Assembly (NCBI RefSeq): GCF_025949665.1 | Contig: NZ_JAPDFT010000003.1 | Location: forward strand, 124,001 to 188,000 | Source: Chryseobacterium viscerum | GTDB taxonomy: Bacteria > Bacteroidota > Bacteroidia > Flavobacteriales > Weeksellaceae | Direction: 5' to 3' | Length of the DNA: 64,000 nt | Shown here: positions 8,690 to 16,118 of the stretch, one piece after another | Numbering within the stretch: the first letter of the stretch is position 1 | How the letters are laid out: each line of letters begins with the position of its first letter | Position numbers and translations under genes: made by a program | Notes under the pieces: model-generated | What the model was told of the DNA's origin: nothing | The model's input: the letters and a program-made list of their open reading frames with translations, nothing else | The model's database searches: none

Positions 8690-9146
8690 TCTCAGGATTA
8701 TTAATATTCATAATATCCTCTGTTTCATTCACCATCTTTTGTATCCCTTTCTGAGTAAGCGCCTGGCCTATTGTAAGCTGTTTTTCTTTACCATCTACTA
8801 CAAAATAAACAGACAGCATTACATTGGTGGTGATAAAGCCCATATACTTTGTTGCCAGCACATGAAAGTTGCTGAAATTCTCTATCGGATAGGTTCTGGC
8901 CGGGACAAAAATGGTATGTTTCCCTGTAATCGTCATGCGATCCATATCAATGATAAATTTCTTAGTGAAAAAATTCACCAGAATAAGTGCTACCACGGCA
9001 ATGATTACATAGCTAAGAGTCCTTACGCTGTTAAAGAGTAATCCAGCTACAATCAGGAAGATAATGCAGAGCACCGTAATAAACACTGGTTGATTTTTAA
9101 AAATATATTGGTTTCCTTCCTGTTTGTAAAATTTGTAGTTATTCAT
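8667..9146 (-). CDS. Hypothetical two-TM membrane protein
   Basis: This 159-residue protein has TM segments at about residues 20-40 and 44-62, then a predicted beta-rich cytoplasmic domain. It is the upstream member of a pair with the gene at 8168-8689, and the reading frames overlap by 23 bases. Segments such as KKFIIDMDRMTITGK look like the strand-turn-strand start of small PH-like domains that follow a TM hairpin; that is a resemblance only. No signal peptide cleavage site or catalytic motif is seen. Confidence 0.65.
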   Translation of the reverse strand: MNNYKFYKQEGNQYIFKNQPVFITVLCIIFLIVAGLLFNSVRTLSYVIIAVVALILVNFFTKKFIIDMDRMTITGKHTIFVPARTYPIENFSNFHVLATKYMGFITTNVMLSVYFVVDGKEKQLTIGQALTQKGIQKMVNETEDIMNINNPENGHPRPL

Positions 9147-9297
9147 AATTAATGTAATTGTTGTTTAAATTTTAGTTTTGATTTGATGGTATAAAAACGA
9201 CTTATAGGGACAGTGATTTATAAGAGGCATCTGAGACAATTATTTTATCGGGCTTCATATGTATATATTTAAAGTGTTTTTTTAATTCGTCATTCTT

Positions 9298-9831
9298 TTA
9301 ATTGCCCCAGGTAGCCATCCAATTCAGATATTCACTTTTGTATTCATTATTGTTAAGTTTGGTGATAAGGTTTTTCAGTTCTTCTTTCTCAAACTCATAA
9401 TCAGAAACTGTGAAAATCAGGAAAATATCTTTGCCTGTGATCTTTGCGAAAAAGTTTTCATTTTTAAGTTTTTCCAGTACTTCAATACAAATGGAATACA
9501 ACTTAGCCTGAAAACTTTCAAACCATTGATCATCGTCATCATGCTTATCCAGTTCTGCTCTCAGCTGAGTACAGATTTTATTGAATTCTTCATCGGCTCC
9601 TTCCATTTCATAGGCCCATTCTGCCGGTTCATATTTATAATAAAGAGCATCGTCCTCATCTGCTTTCTCCATTACTTTCAATGTATTGGCAGCGGGGCAA
9701 ACCGTCATTGCCCCCTCATCACTATACAGTGCAAAACTATAAATCCCCTCTGCTCCATGTTTTTCATACACTTCTAAAAAAGCTTTCCTGGCTGCGTCTT
9801 CAATCCGCTGTTTCAAAATTTCAAAATCCAT
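9298..9831 (-). CDS. DUF4303 domain protein
   Basis: The 177-residue acidic protein fits the DUF4303 family. It has an N-terminal helix, an IYSFALYSDEGAMTVCPAANT strand pair near residues 30-50, an AEWAYE tryptophan motif near residue 70, and a C-terminal helix ending in LNWMATWGN. DUF4303 proteins are soluble and cytoplasmic. Many sit beside polymorphic toxins as candidate immunity proteins, but no toxin gene is adjacent here. It appears monocistronic, separated by about 150 bases from the membrane-protein pair. Confidence 0.7.
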   Translation of the reverse strand: MDFEILKQRIEDAARKAFLEVYEKHGAEGIYSFALYSDEGAMTVCPAANTLKVMEKADEDDALYYKYEPAEWAYEMEGADEEFNKICTQLRAELDKHDDDDQWFESFQAKLYSICIEVLEKLKNENFFAKITGKDIFLIFTVSDYEFEKEELKNLITKLNNNEYKSEYLNWMATWGN

Positions 9832-10560
9832 ACTTCTATTCTTTTTTAAAATGGGCGGTAAAAATACCTTAATCCTATCAAATCAGAACATTATATTCTT
9901 TAGAAGTACAGCCAAATTCATGATTATAGCTATTGTATTTTATAATTTTATGATCAGTTGTTTGGGGCATTCCCACATATAGCCCCTGTTTTTGATTAAT
10001 CCACAATGCACAAGACAGAAAAGTGTAGAATGATAAAATATCCATTAAAAAAGAAGTTTAGTTCAATGAAAATATGTTTTTAGACTTTTTCAAGAGTATT
10101 TTATAAATAAACTCTGACTGCATTTACTTTTATACTTTAAATCACTAAAGTTTTTCTATTTAGGTCAAAAGCTTCATTTTTATGACTTATCATAGCCACT
10201 TAGATACGAGTAAGTGTAAAATAAGATTTTTTTGTGAAAATTTATACGATTTCTAGATCGTTTTTTATTCAAAACCATTACTTTTTTGCCAACAACATCA
10301 TTAGAAATATACAAATTTCTTTAAAAATGAGTTCGTCAACCTCTTATTTTCAGTATAAATTTGCTTATTCTTCTATATTGTACAATAGAAAATATTACCA
10401 TACAACCTCCGGTTAAAGACTGTAGTTTTCTTTAGATAATCATCATGTAATTTATACTTTTTCAAATTTCAAATATTTCACCAAAACTCAGCTCTCATTC
10501 ATAGCAAAATTTGCATTTGTGTATAGAGTAAAATACAAATCATTTACACATTATATCCCA
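9832..10560. other. Long gene-free region upstream of the RiPP operon
   Basis: About 730 very AT-rich bases contain no convincing gene. The 60-codon frame at 10234-10416 has low-complexity composition and no family features. No tRNA, terminator or repeat was recognised. The length of the gap in an otherwise compact region leaves room for regulation of the downstream RiPP operon. Confidence 0.5.
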
Positions 10561-10589
10561 TTGAAGTGATGTGATATTTTTTAGTTTTG
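10561..10589 (+). promoter_or_regulatory. Promoter of the grasp-with-spasm RiPP operon
   Basis: TTG at 10561-10563, an 18-base spacer and TAGTTTTG at 10582-10589 fit the flavobacterial TTG...TAnnTTTG promoter. Transcription would begin near 10596, leaving an untranslated leader of about 135 bases before the precursor ATG. Confidence 0.65.
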
Positions 10590-10729
10590 AAAACATCAAC
10601 GTTGACGAAAAGATTCTGCATGTTTAAATTGTATGTGTACAGTATATGATAAACAAAAGAATTATTCACCCCAATGTCAGGGTTTGTATGGCAAAAATGA
10701 TTTTATACAACACAACAAAAATTATCAAA

Positions 10730-10915
10730 ATGAAAAAATTAATCGGTATGAAGAGAGATTTCTCTTCATTGGAAAACAAAAAGATGAAAGATCTTCAATC
10801 TATCAAAGGTGGAGAACAAACTGCTATCAACTATGTTTCTACAAACAGAGGAGAAGTATATGACAAAGAAACCTGGGTAGACCACAAGCTTTCTTCAACT
10901 TTAGAGGTTGGATAA
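10730..10915 (+). CDS. RiPP precursor peptide, grasp-with-spasm type (GG leader)
   Basis: This short gene encodes 61 residues starting at the ATG at 10730. Longer in-frame starts at 10646 or upstream add nothing family-like. Residues 11-28 (FSSLENKKMKDLQSIKGG) form a leader like those of Bacteroidetes GG-type natural-product precursors, ending in Gly27-Gly28. The 33-residue core that follows has no cysteine. It is rich in side-chain donors (Glu29, Glu42, Asp45, Glu47, Asp51, Glu59) and acceptors (Thr31, Ser37, Thr38, Lys46, Thr48, Lys53, Ser55, Ser56, Thr57), as expected for omega-ester or amide macrocycles made by an ATP-grasp ligase. It heads an operon with ATP-grasp and SPASM maturases. 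Cleavage after GG and the ring pattern are inference. Confidence 0.82.
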   Translation: MKKLIGMKRDFSSLENKKMKDLQSIKGGEQTAINYVSTNRGEVYDKETWVDHKLSSTLEVG

Positions 10916-11012
10916 AATTTAGTCTTTATCTATCACACATTGTAAGGGAGGAATTATTTCCTCCTTTTACAAATAAGTATACTCTATTGAATCAATAAAA
11001 ACCGATTATAAA

Positions 11013-11882
11013 ATGAGACAAAATTTAATTTTGAAATATATAGGACCATTGTTCATTATTCCTTTTATCTTTTCATGTAAAAGTAAAAACAATAATTATA
11101 TTGTTTATTACAATAGAGTAAATGAAATTGACAGTATATACCGTATAGCCAATCAACCTGAAGAAACTATAAAACAATACCGGAAATTATTTCGGAAATA
11201 TAATCCGAGAAATCAGGACCGTATTGAAGAATATGAGACGTATATTAAACTGGCTGATCAATATCAAAAAGGGTTCGGAGGAAAGAAGAGTCTTTACAAG
11301 CTTATTCCTCTGATTGCTCCTTATGAAGGTTCTCATGAAAAGTATTTTGCATTGTTTCAAAAATATGGCATAGATAGTACCGAAGTAAAACAAAGAATTG
11401 CTGACTGGAAAAAAGGTTTGAACAGACAACTGGTAGATTCTTTCAGTATTGCCTTTGTACGTGATCAGGCTGAAGGCAGAAGAAATCCTCAGCTCATGGA
11501 AAAGAATGATAAAATAAATGCAGAACTATTGAAATGGACCTTTAAAAACTATGGTTATCCTTCAATACAAAAAATCGGACTTCTCGGAAATGACGGCGTG
11601 TTTATGCCCATGCACCCCTTGTTCAGCCATATGATAGAATCAAAAGAGTATAATTATTTCAAAACGAAAATGCTGGAATATATAAAATCTGGCGATTGCA
11701 TTCCAAAAGATTATGCTAATATGGTAGACAGACATGATCTCCAAATCAGTAAACAAGAAATGCTTTATGGCTCTTATCCTAGTTATACTGCTGTCATTGA
11801 TACTATAAAAATAAACCAAAACAGAAAGAGAATTGGATTACCTCCGTTAAGACGTTTAAAAGTCAAACAAATTGTGAAATGA
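11013..11882 (+). CDS. DUF6624-like lipoprotein, copy 1 of the RiPP operon
   Basis: The 289-residue product starts with a lipoprotein signal peptide (lipobox ending at Cys22, FIFSC). The residues after the cysteine (KSKNNN) have no acidic surface-export signal, so it is probably periplasm-facing. The C-terminal half matches the layout of DUF6624: a YGYPSIQKIG segment near 178, a DGVFMPMHPLFSH segment near 193 and a MVDRHDLQ...YGS segment near 235-255. It is clearly paralogous to the lipoprotein at 12957-13877 along the whole length. Its stop overlaps the ATG of the ATP-grasp gene (ATGA), so the two are translationally coupled. The role in peptide maturation, immunity or export is unknown. Confidence 0.75.
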   Translation: MRQNLILKYIGPLFIIPFIFSCKSKNNNYIVYYNRVNEIDSIYRIANQPEETIKQYRKLFRKYNPRNQDRIEEYETYIKLADQYQKGFGGKKSLYKLIPLIAPYEGSHEKYFALFQKYGIDSTEVKQRIADWKKGLNRQLVDSFSIAFVRDQAEGRRNPQLMEKNDKINAELLKWTFKNYGYPSIQKIGLLGNDGVFMPMHPLFSHMIESKEYNYFKTKMLEYIKSGDCIPKDYANMVDRHDLQISKQEMLYGSYPSYTAVIDTIKINQNRKRIGLPPLRRLKVKQIVK

Positions 11883-12784
11883 TACTTATTATTTCTAACA
11901 ACAATGAAAGGACCACCATGATGATTATAAAATGGCTTATTGCCTTGAAAAAGAAATTTACCCGCATCCATGAAGATGAAGTTTTTGAAATTAAAACTAA
12001 AAACAAAAAGATTTTTTTAGAAAGCGACAGAAATTCTTTTTTTCTGGATGAAATCACCAGTGTGTGGTACAGAAGAGGCAGATTAAAGATCAGACGTCTG
12101 CGGTATGAAAACAGTTCTGTGAATGCCCATATGAACGAAGTACAGCATTGGCTTGAAGATTATGTAAGAACAAAACTGGAATCCAAGAAACATATCAATA
12201 AAGAGAGTAACAGTGATGTTAATAAGTTATTGATATTGGAAGAAGCTATAAAAGCAGGACTAGAGGTTCCGGAATATTTTCTAGCAGACAACACAGATCA
12301 GGTATCTCTGAATACAACTATTGTAAAAACAATTGGTGGAAACCCTATTTTGGATAATATTGATACAGATTTAAATGGTATCATGTATACCTCAACTGTA
12401 CATAAGAGAGAAAAGATGAAGTTCTTTACAACATTCTTTCAACATAAAATTGACAAAGAGTTTGAAGTCAGAACATTCTATTTTAATGGAAAATGTTACT
12501 CAATGGCTATTTTTTCTCAAAATGACGAGCAGACCAAGACAGATTTCAGAAAATATAATTTAGAAAAACCAAACAGAAATATCCCCTACAAACTTAGTGT
12601 TGACATTGAGCAAAAAATCCATCTTCTGATGAAGACATTAGATCTTAATTGTGGGTCACTGGATTTTATCAAAGGAAAAGATGGAAAATTCTATTTTCTA
12701 GAAGTCAATACTATCGGACAGTTCCTGGGGTTGTCTCATACCTGTAATTATTCGTTGGACAAATTAATAGCTGACTATTTATGA
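11879..12784 (+). CDS. gwsG: Grasp-with-spasm ATP-grasp peptide maturase
   Basis: The 301-residue enzyme belongs to the ATP-grasp ligases that cross-link RiPP precursors by activating Asp/Glu carboxylates for attack by Ser/Thr/Lys (graspetide type). Visible features are a basic patch SVWYRRGRLKIRRLRY near residues 60-76, likely for leader binding; KEFEVRTFYF near 197, the R-x-F-E-V-R type motif of these ligases; and the magnesium-binding FLEVNTIGQF near 280. There the usual Pro after Asn is Thr. It overlaps the lipoprotein gene upstream and the 59-codon ORF downstream by ATGA junctions. The nearby SPASM maturase gene makes the grasp-with-spasm assignment. The exact bond type is not determined by sequence. 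Confidence 0.88.
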   Translation: MILIISNNNERTTMMIIKWLIALKKKFTRIHEDEVFEIKTKNKKIFLESDRNSFFLDEITSVWYRRGRLKIRRLRYENSSVNAHMNEVQHWLEDYVRTKLESKKHINKESNSDVNKLLILEEAIKAGLEVPEYFLADNTDQVSLNTTIVKTIGGNPILDNIDTDLNGIMYTSTVHKREKMKFFTTFFQHKIDKEFEVRTFYFNGKCYSMAIFSQNDEQTKTDFRKYNLEKPNRNIPYKLSVDIEQKIHLLMKTLDLNCGSLDFIKGKDGKFYFLEVNTIGQFLGLSHTCNYSLDKLIADYL

Positions 12785-12960
12785 AAATTAAAATTAAAGA
12801 AAAAAATAAACTGCCACTTACTTTCTGGTATATTGAAACCTTTAATGATCAGAAGCTTAAAAAAGCCAATGATATTATTTATGTTTTAGACTGTGAAAAA
12901 TATCAGACTAATTTCTACATAAGGGAAAAACCTATGAAATCACTGAACCGGCTATTATGA
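12781..12960 (+). CDS. Small 59-aa ORF inside the grasp-with-spasm operon
   Basis: This frame runs from ATG at 12781 to TGA at 12958-12960. Both ends are four-base ATGA overlaps: its start with the stop of the ATP-grasp gene, and its stop with the start of the second lipoprotein. That spacing is strong evidence for translation. The product is basic at the N-terminus (KIKIKEKNK) and has no signal peptide, TM segment or GG leader, with a single cysteine in the VLDCEKYQ segment. It is not a precursor by appearance and resembles no family I recognise. A small maturase-binding or adaptor protein is a possibility. Alternatively it only maintains translational coupling. Confidence 0.65.
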   Translation: MKIKIKEKNKLPLTFWYIETFNDQKLKKANDIIYVLDCEKYQTNFYIREKPMKSLNRLL

Positions 12961-13877
12961 AGTATTTTAATATAAAAACACATAATAAGGGCTTTAATTT
13001 ACTGTACATAATTTGTTTGATTCTTTGCCTATTTCTTTGTGCCTGCAAAAATCGAAATTATATTTCCTATTATAATAAGGTCAATGAAATTGACAGTATC
13101 TACAGAATGAAGAATGATACTCTTACTGCTATAAAAAAATTTAAAAGAGTATTCCGAAATTTTGAGCCCCGAAATGATGAAAGAATGGAAGAATACGAAA
13201 ACTATATTAAGTTTTCAGATAAATACAATAAAAATTTTGGAGGAAAAAAAAGTCTATATAAACTTATACCCTTAGTTGCTCCATATTGGAAGTTCAAACG
13301 AGAAGATACAGATTTTTTTAAACTATATAAAAAATATGGTATTGATAGTATTACAGTAGAGCAGAAGGTAGTGAAATGGAAAAATTCATTAAACAAGCAA
13401 CTTATTGATTCTTTTAGGATCGCATTTATCAGGGATCAGGCGAAGGATTCAATAACTGGTCAACAATCATTAAATAATTTCAGAAAAAATGCTGCATTGC
13501 TAAAGTGGACATTAGCAAACTATGGCTATCCATCAATGCAAAAAATAGGACTTGAAACAGATGATGGCGTTTTTATGCCAATGTTTATTTATTTAAATCA
13601 TATGGCACAAATAGAAGATTATGAGTATTTCAAAACCAAACTATTGAACTATATAAAATCCGGTGATCTACCACCGAGAGATTATGTAGAAATGGTAGAA
13701 AGACATGTTCAGGTTAATCATTTAAAACCTGTATATGGTGTAAAAAGTACTGATGAAGAAATTATAAAGGATTCTGTGAACATTAATTACAATAGAAAAC
13801 TTATCGGGCTACAAAGTCTCAAAGTTAGGAGAAAAATAACAAAAGAATTTTTAAAGAATAATTCAAAGAAAAAATAA
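12957..13877 (+). CDS. DUF6624-like lipoprotein, copy 2 of the RiPP operon
   Basis: The 306-residue product is a lipoprotein (hydrophobic segment about 13-29, lipobox LCAC with Cys30). It aligns end to end with the lipoprotein at 11013-11882, sharing the VNEIDSIYR, GGKKSLYKLIP, YGIDS, IAFIRDQA, NYGYPSMQKIG, DGVFMPM and YIKSGD segments. The C-terminal half has the DUF6624-like pattern ending in MVERHVQVN...VYG. Its start overlaps the stop of the 59-codon ORF (ATGA). The SPASM gene follows after 32 bases. Two diverged copies flanking the ATP-grasp gene suggest an old duplication kept for a function in the pathway. That function is not known. Confidence 0.75.
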   Translation: MKYFNIKTHNKGFNLLYIICLILCLFLCACKNRNYISYYNKVNEIDSIYRMKNDTLTAIKKFKRVFRNFEPRNDERMEEYENYIKFSDKYNKNFGGKKSLYKLIPLVAPYWKFKREDTDFFKLYKKYGIDSITVEQKVVKWKNSLNKQLIDSFRIAFIRDQAKDSITGQQSLNNFRKNAALLKWTLANYGYPSMQKIGLETDDGVFMPMFIYLNHMAQIEDYEYFKTKLLNYIKSGDLPPRDYVEMVERHVQVNHLKPVYGVKSTDEEIIKDSVNINYNRKLIGLQSLKVRRKITKEFLKNNSKKK

Positions 13878-13909
13878 TACAGATCATTTGTTAAAATTTC
13901 ACATAGCCT

Positions 13910-14980
13910 ATGAAATACTTTAATCTATTTTCAACAATCCTGATCACCAAAGGAGCCAGCAGAATTCTCATTTCGGATCTGCATAGAAATGTATCTGAAC
14001 TATTTCCTCTGGAATTGTACGAGATTGTAGAAGATATGAAAAATCATTCTCTTGAAGACATTCTAAAAGATTATGATGAAGAATCCACAGCAATTGTTCA
14101 TGAATATATCAATCTCCTGCTGGAAAAAGAATACGGATTTATTACTGAAAACGATTGGGACAGGAACTTCCCTCCTCTTTCTTATGAATACCATGAGCCC
14201 AGTATCATTACAGATCTCTTTATAGAAATGGAAGATATTGTGTTGCTGAAAAAAATAAAACCATCTATAGAAAACCTTGGCATTAAACATTTGGTTATTT
14301 ACAGTTTAAAACCATTAACAATAAATGAATTCATAGAAATTGATGATGTATTTAAAACCTCCGTGCTTTCGGGAATAGAAATATTCTCTCCGTTTCATAA
14401 GGAAACCAATCTATCTTTTATACAGGCTCTTCAAAAAAATACTGTCAGAATATACAGTCTCATTTTTTACAATTGTTTAAGACCTCCTTTCAAAGCTAAA
14501 AATGAATATAGATTCTCGCTGAATTTCCTGAAAGATGACCTGAAAATATCTGCCTGTGGAAAAGTGGAACTGAAATATTTCAACACCAACCTTCCAAAAG
14601 TACTGGAAGCGATGAACCATAATTCCTGCCTGTATAAAAAGATAGGTATTGACCGAAACGGCAGCATTAAGAACTGTCCGCTGATGGCTGAAAGCTTTGG
14701 AAACATTCGGAATAACAACCTTGAAGAAGCTATCACCCAACCTGATTTCAAAAAATACTGGAATCTAACCAAAGACAATATAGAAATCTGTAAAGACTGC
14801 GAGTTCCGTTATGTCTGCACAGACTGCAGGGCGTATACCGAAAATGCAGAAAAAAACAAAGAAGGACTCAATATATCAAAACCTCTGAAATGCGGCTATA
14901 ATCCCTATACAGGAAACTGGGAAGACTGGACAAAAAATCCTTTGAAGCAAAAAAAATTTAATTCGCTAGAACTCAAATAG
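13910..14980 (+). CDS. gwsS: Grasp-with-spasm SPASM-domain peptide maturase
   Basis: The 356-residue protein has the C-terminal SPASM cysteine pattern. A Cys near residue 241 (NSCLYKK) and a Cys near 255 (KNCPLMAESFGN) are followed by the ICKDCEFRYVCTDC cluster near 297-310 and a final Cys near 328 (LKCGYNP). These positions fit auxiliary iron-sulfur cluster binding. The N-terminal two-thirds has no CxxxCxxC radical SAM motif, which is characteristic of the grasp-with-spasm SPASM partner and leaves its chemistry unclear. It may bind or position the precursor for the ATP-grasp enzyme. It is the last gene of the operon and is followed by a 15-bp-stem terminator. Confidence 0.85.
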   Translation: MKYFNLFSTILITKGASRILISDLHRNVSELFPLELYEIVEDMKNHSLEDILKDYDEESTAIVHEYINLLLEKEYGFITENDWDRNFPPLSYEYHEPSIITDLFIEMEDIVLLKKIKPSIENLGIKHLVIYSLKPLTINEFIEIDDVFKTSVLSGIEIFSPFHKETNLSFIQALQKNTVRIYSLIFYNCLRPPFKAKNEYRFSLNFLKDDLKISACGKVELKYFNTNLPKVLEAMNHNSCLYKKIGIDRNGSIKNCPLMAESFGNIRNNNLEEAITQPDFKKYWNLTKDNIEICKDCEFRYVCTDCRAYTENAEKNKEGLNISKPLKCGYNPYTGNWEDWTKNPLKQKKFNSLELK

Positions 14981-15005
14981 TATTTCTCATCCCCCTTATA
15001 TTCAA

Positions 15006-15042
15006 AAACGGCTTTTAAATTCTATTTAAAAGCCGTTTATTA
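15006..15042. terminator. Terminator of the RiPP operon
   Basis: A perfect 15-bp stem (15006-15020 with 15024-15038) has a 3-base loop and T-rich flanks. It could also end the convergent gene at 15067-15444. Confidence 0.92.
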
Positions 15043-15066
15043 TTTTATTTATAAAGTGATTATTCC

Positions 15067-15444
15067 TTATTTGAAAAACTTCCATTTCGGGATAATGGCA
15101 AGCATTCCGAATCCTGTAAACAGAAAAAGGTTGGTAACATCTGTATATAAGAATGTAGACAGGTAATAATTGTGCATAAAGAAGTGCATCACCAGTAAAG
15201 CCGGAAACATGAAGATTCCTATTTTTCTGTAGAAGAACATCAGTACCAGCCCGATCATCATCAATACATCAATTGAAAAAATAACATAGAAATACCACCT
15301 TGGGATCTCCAGATATTCATGCTGCAGATATTCATCCACATCTATTCCAAGTCCCATTATAGTAAACAACATTAAGGCTGCAAATGCCAGTACAAATCCC
15401 CATCCTTTCTTCGGATCTTCGTCAAAATAGCTGTATTCTTCCAT
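15067..15444 (-). CDS. Hypothetical four-TM membrane protein
   Basis: The 125-residue product has an acidic N-terminus (MEEYSYFDEDPKKG) and about four hydrophobic segments (residues 15-33, 48-68, 72-90, 100-118), the last ending in a basic IIPKWKFFK tail. It is probably an inner-membrane protein of the DUF2569-like or similar size class, but no motif decides a family. It lies between two hairpin terminators and seems monocistronic. Function is unknown. Confidence 0.65.
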   Translation of the reverse strand: MEEYSYFDEDPKKGWGFVLAFAALMLFTIMGLGIDVDEYLQHEYLEIPRWYFYVIFSIDVLMMIGLVLMFFYRKIGIFMFPALLVMHFFMHNYYLSTFLYTDVTNLFLFTGFGMLAIIPKWKFFK

Positions 15445-15456
15445 ACCTACAAAAAT

Positions 15457-15489
15457 AAAGAACTTATGAGAGATTTCATAAGTTCTTTT
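15457..15489. terminator. Terminator of the Lrp/AsnC gene
   Basis: A perfect 13-bp stem (15457-15469 with 15476-15488) has a 6-base loop. It lies just past the 3' end of the leftward regulator gene, with an A-run on that side that reads as T-run in the transcript. Confidence 0.88.
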
Positions 15490-15513
15490 ATAATTATTCG
15501 TTTAAAATTTGAC

Positions 15514-15984
15514 TTATACAGAGATAGCGTTGATCAGTCTGTTTTTGTCACTTAAGAATTCTTCCATAGAAATCATACTTTCAGTTCTCATTACGTCCTG
15601 AATGTCATCTATCTGATAAATAATTCTTTTAGCATCATCCGTATTCTTAGCTCTTACTTTACAGAAAATATTATATTTCCCTGAAATAACGCTAGCTTCA
15701 ATGACGTTAGGTAAAGTTGACAATTCTTTCAATACTTCCTGAGTACGGTTTGATTTTGTCAAAAGGATCCCTATGAAAGCTGTAAAGTGATAATCCAGCT
15801 TACCATAATCGATATTAAGAGATGATCCCAAAATAATACCTGCATCTTCCATCTTTTTCACTCTTACGTGAATTGTTCCAGCAGAAACATCCATCTGCTT
15901 TGCAATTTCAGTAAAAGGCATTCTTGTGTTTTCTACTAAGAAATCAAGAATTTTCTTGTCTATTTCGTCCAGTTGATAGTTCAT
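15514..15984 (-). CDS. Lrp/AsnC family transcriptional regulator
   Basis: The 156-residue protein has an N-terminal winged helix-turn-helix (about residues 4-60, with LDEIDKKILDFLVENTRMPFTEIAKQ leading into the recognition helix). A C-terminal RAM/Lrp ligand-binding domain follows (about 65-150, with VSGKYNIFCKVRAKNTDDAKRII). This is the standard length for Lrp/AsnC regulators, which form octamers and respond to amino acids. No target operon is evident from the neighbours. A TAAATTTG -7 box at 16029-16036 on this strand suggests its own promoter. Confidence 0.92.
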   Translation of the reverse strand: MNYQLDEIDKKILDFLVENTRMPFTEIAKQMDVSAGTIHVRVKKMEDAGIILGSSLNIDYGKLDYHFTAFIGILLTKSNRTQEVLKELSTLPNVIEASVISGKYNIFCKVRAKNTDDAKRIIYQIDDIQDVMRTESMISMEEFLSDKNRLINAISV

Positions 15985-16028
15985 ATTAGTTAAATTACAA
16001 TTTCTTTAAAAAATCTATGTATTTTTTG

Positions 16029-16036
16029 CAAATTTA
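16029..16036 (-). promoter_or_regulatory. Putative promoter -7 box for the Lrp/AsnC gene
   Basis: Read on the minus strand this is TAAATTTG, matching TAnnTTTG, 45 bases upstream of the start codon. A clear -33 TTTG at the right spacing is missing. Confidence 0.45.
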
Positions 16037-16118
16037 CGAAAAATAATTTAACTAAAAAATATATATCAAATATTAACAATAATTAACACAGATGATAAAA
16101 ATCATTAAAATATTCTAA

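Noticed and set aside
8682..9041. Antisense 119-codon frame opposite the 8667-9146 gene
   Set aside because: The minus-strand frame has a TM/soluble layout and couples to its neighbour; the plus-strand frame has neither.
10234..10416. 60-codon ORF upstream of the RiPP operon
   Set aside because: Low-complexity composition, no promoter or family feature and no coupling to neighbours. It looks like a chance frame in AT-rich DNA.
10633..10863. Overlapping 76-codon frame across the precursor
   Set aside because: It covers the precursor in another frame, with no leader or GG motif. The 10730 frame has the GG leader and matches the operon.
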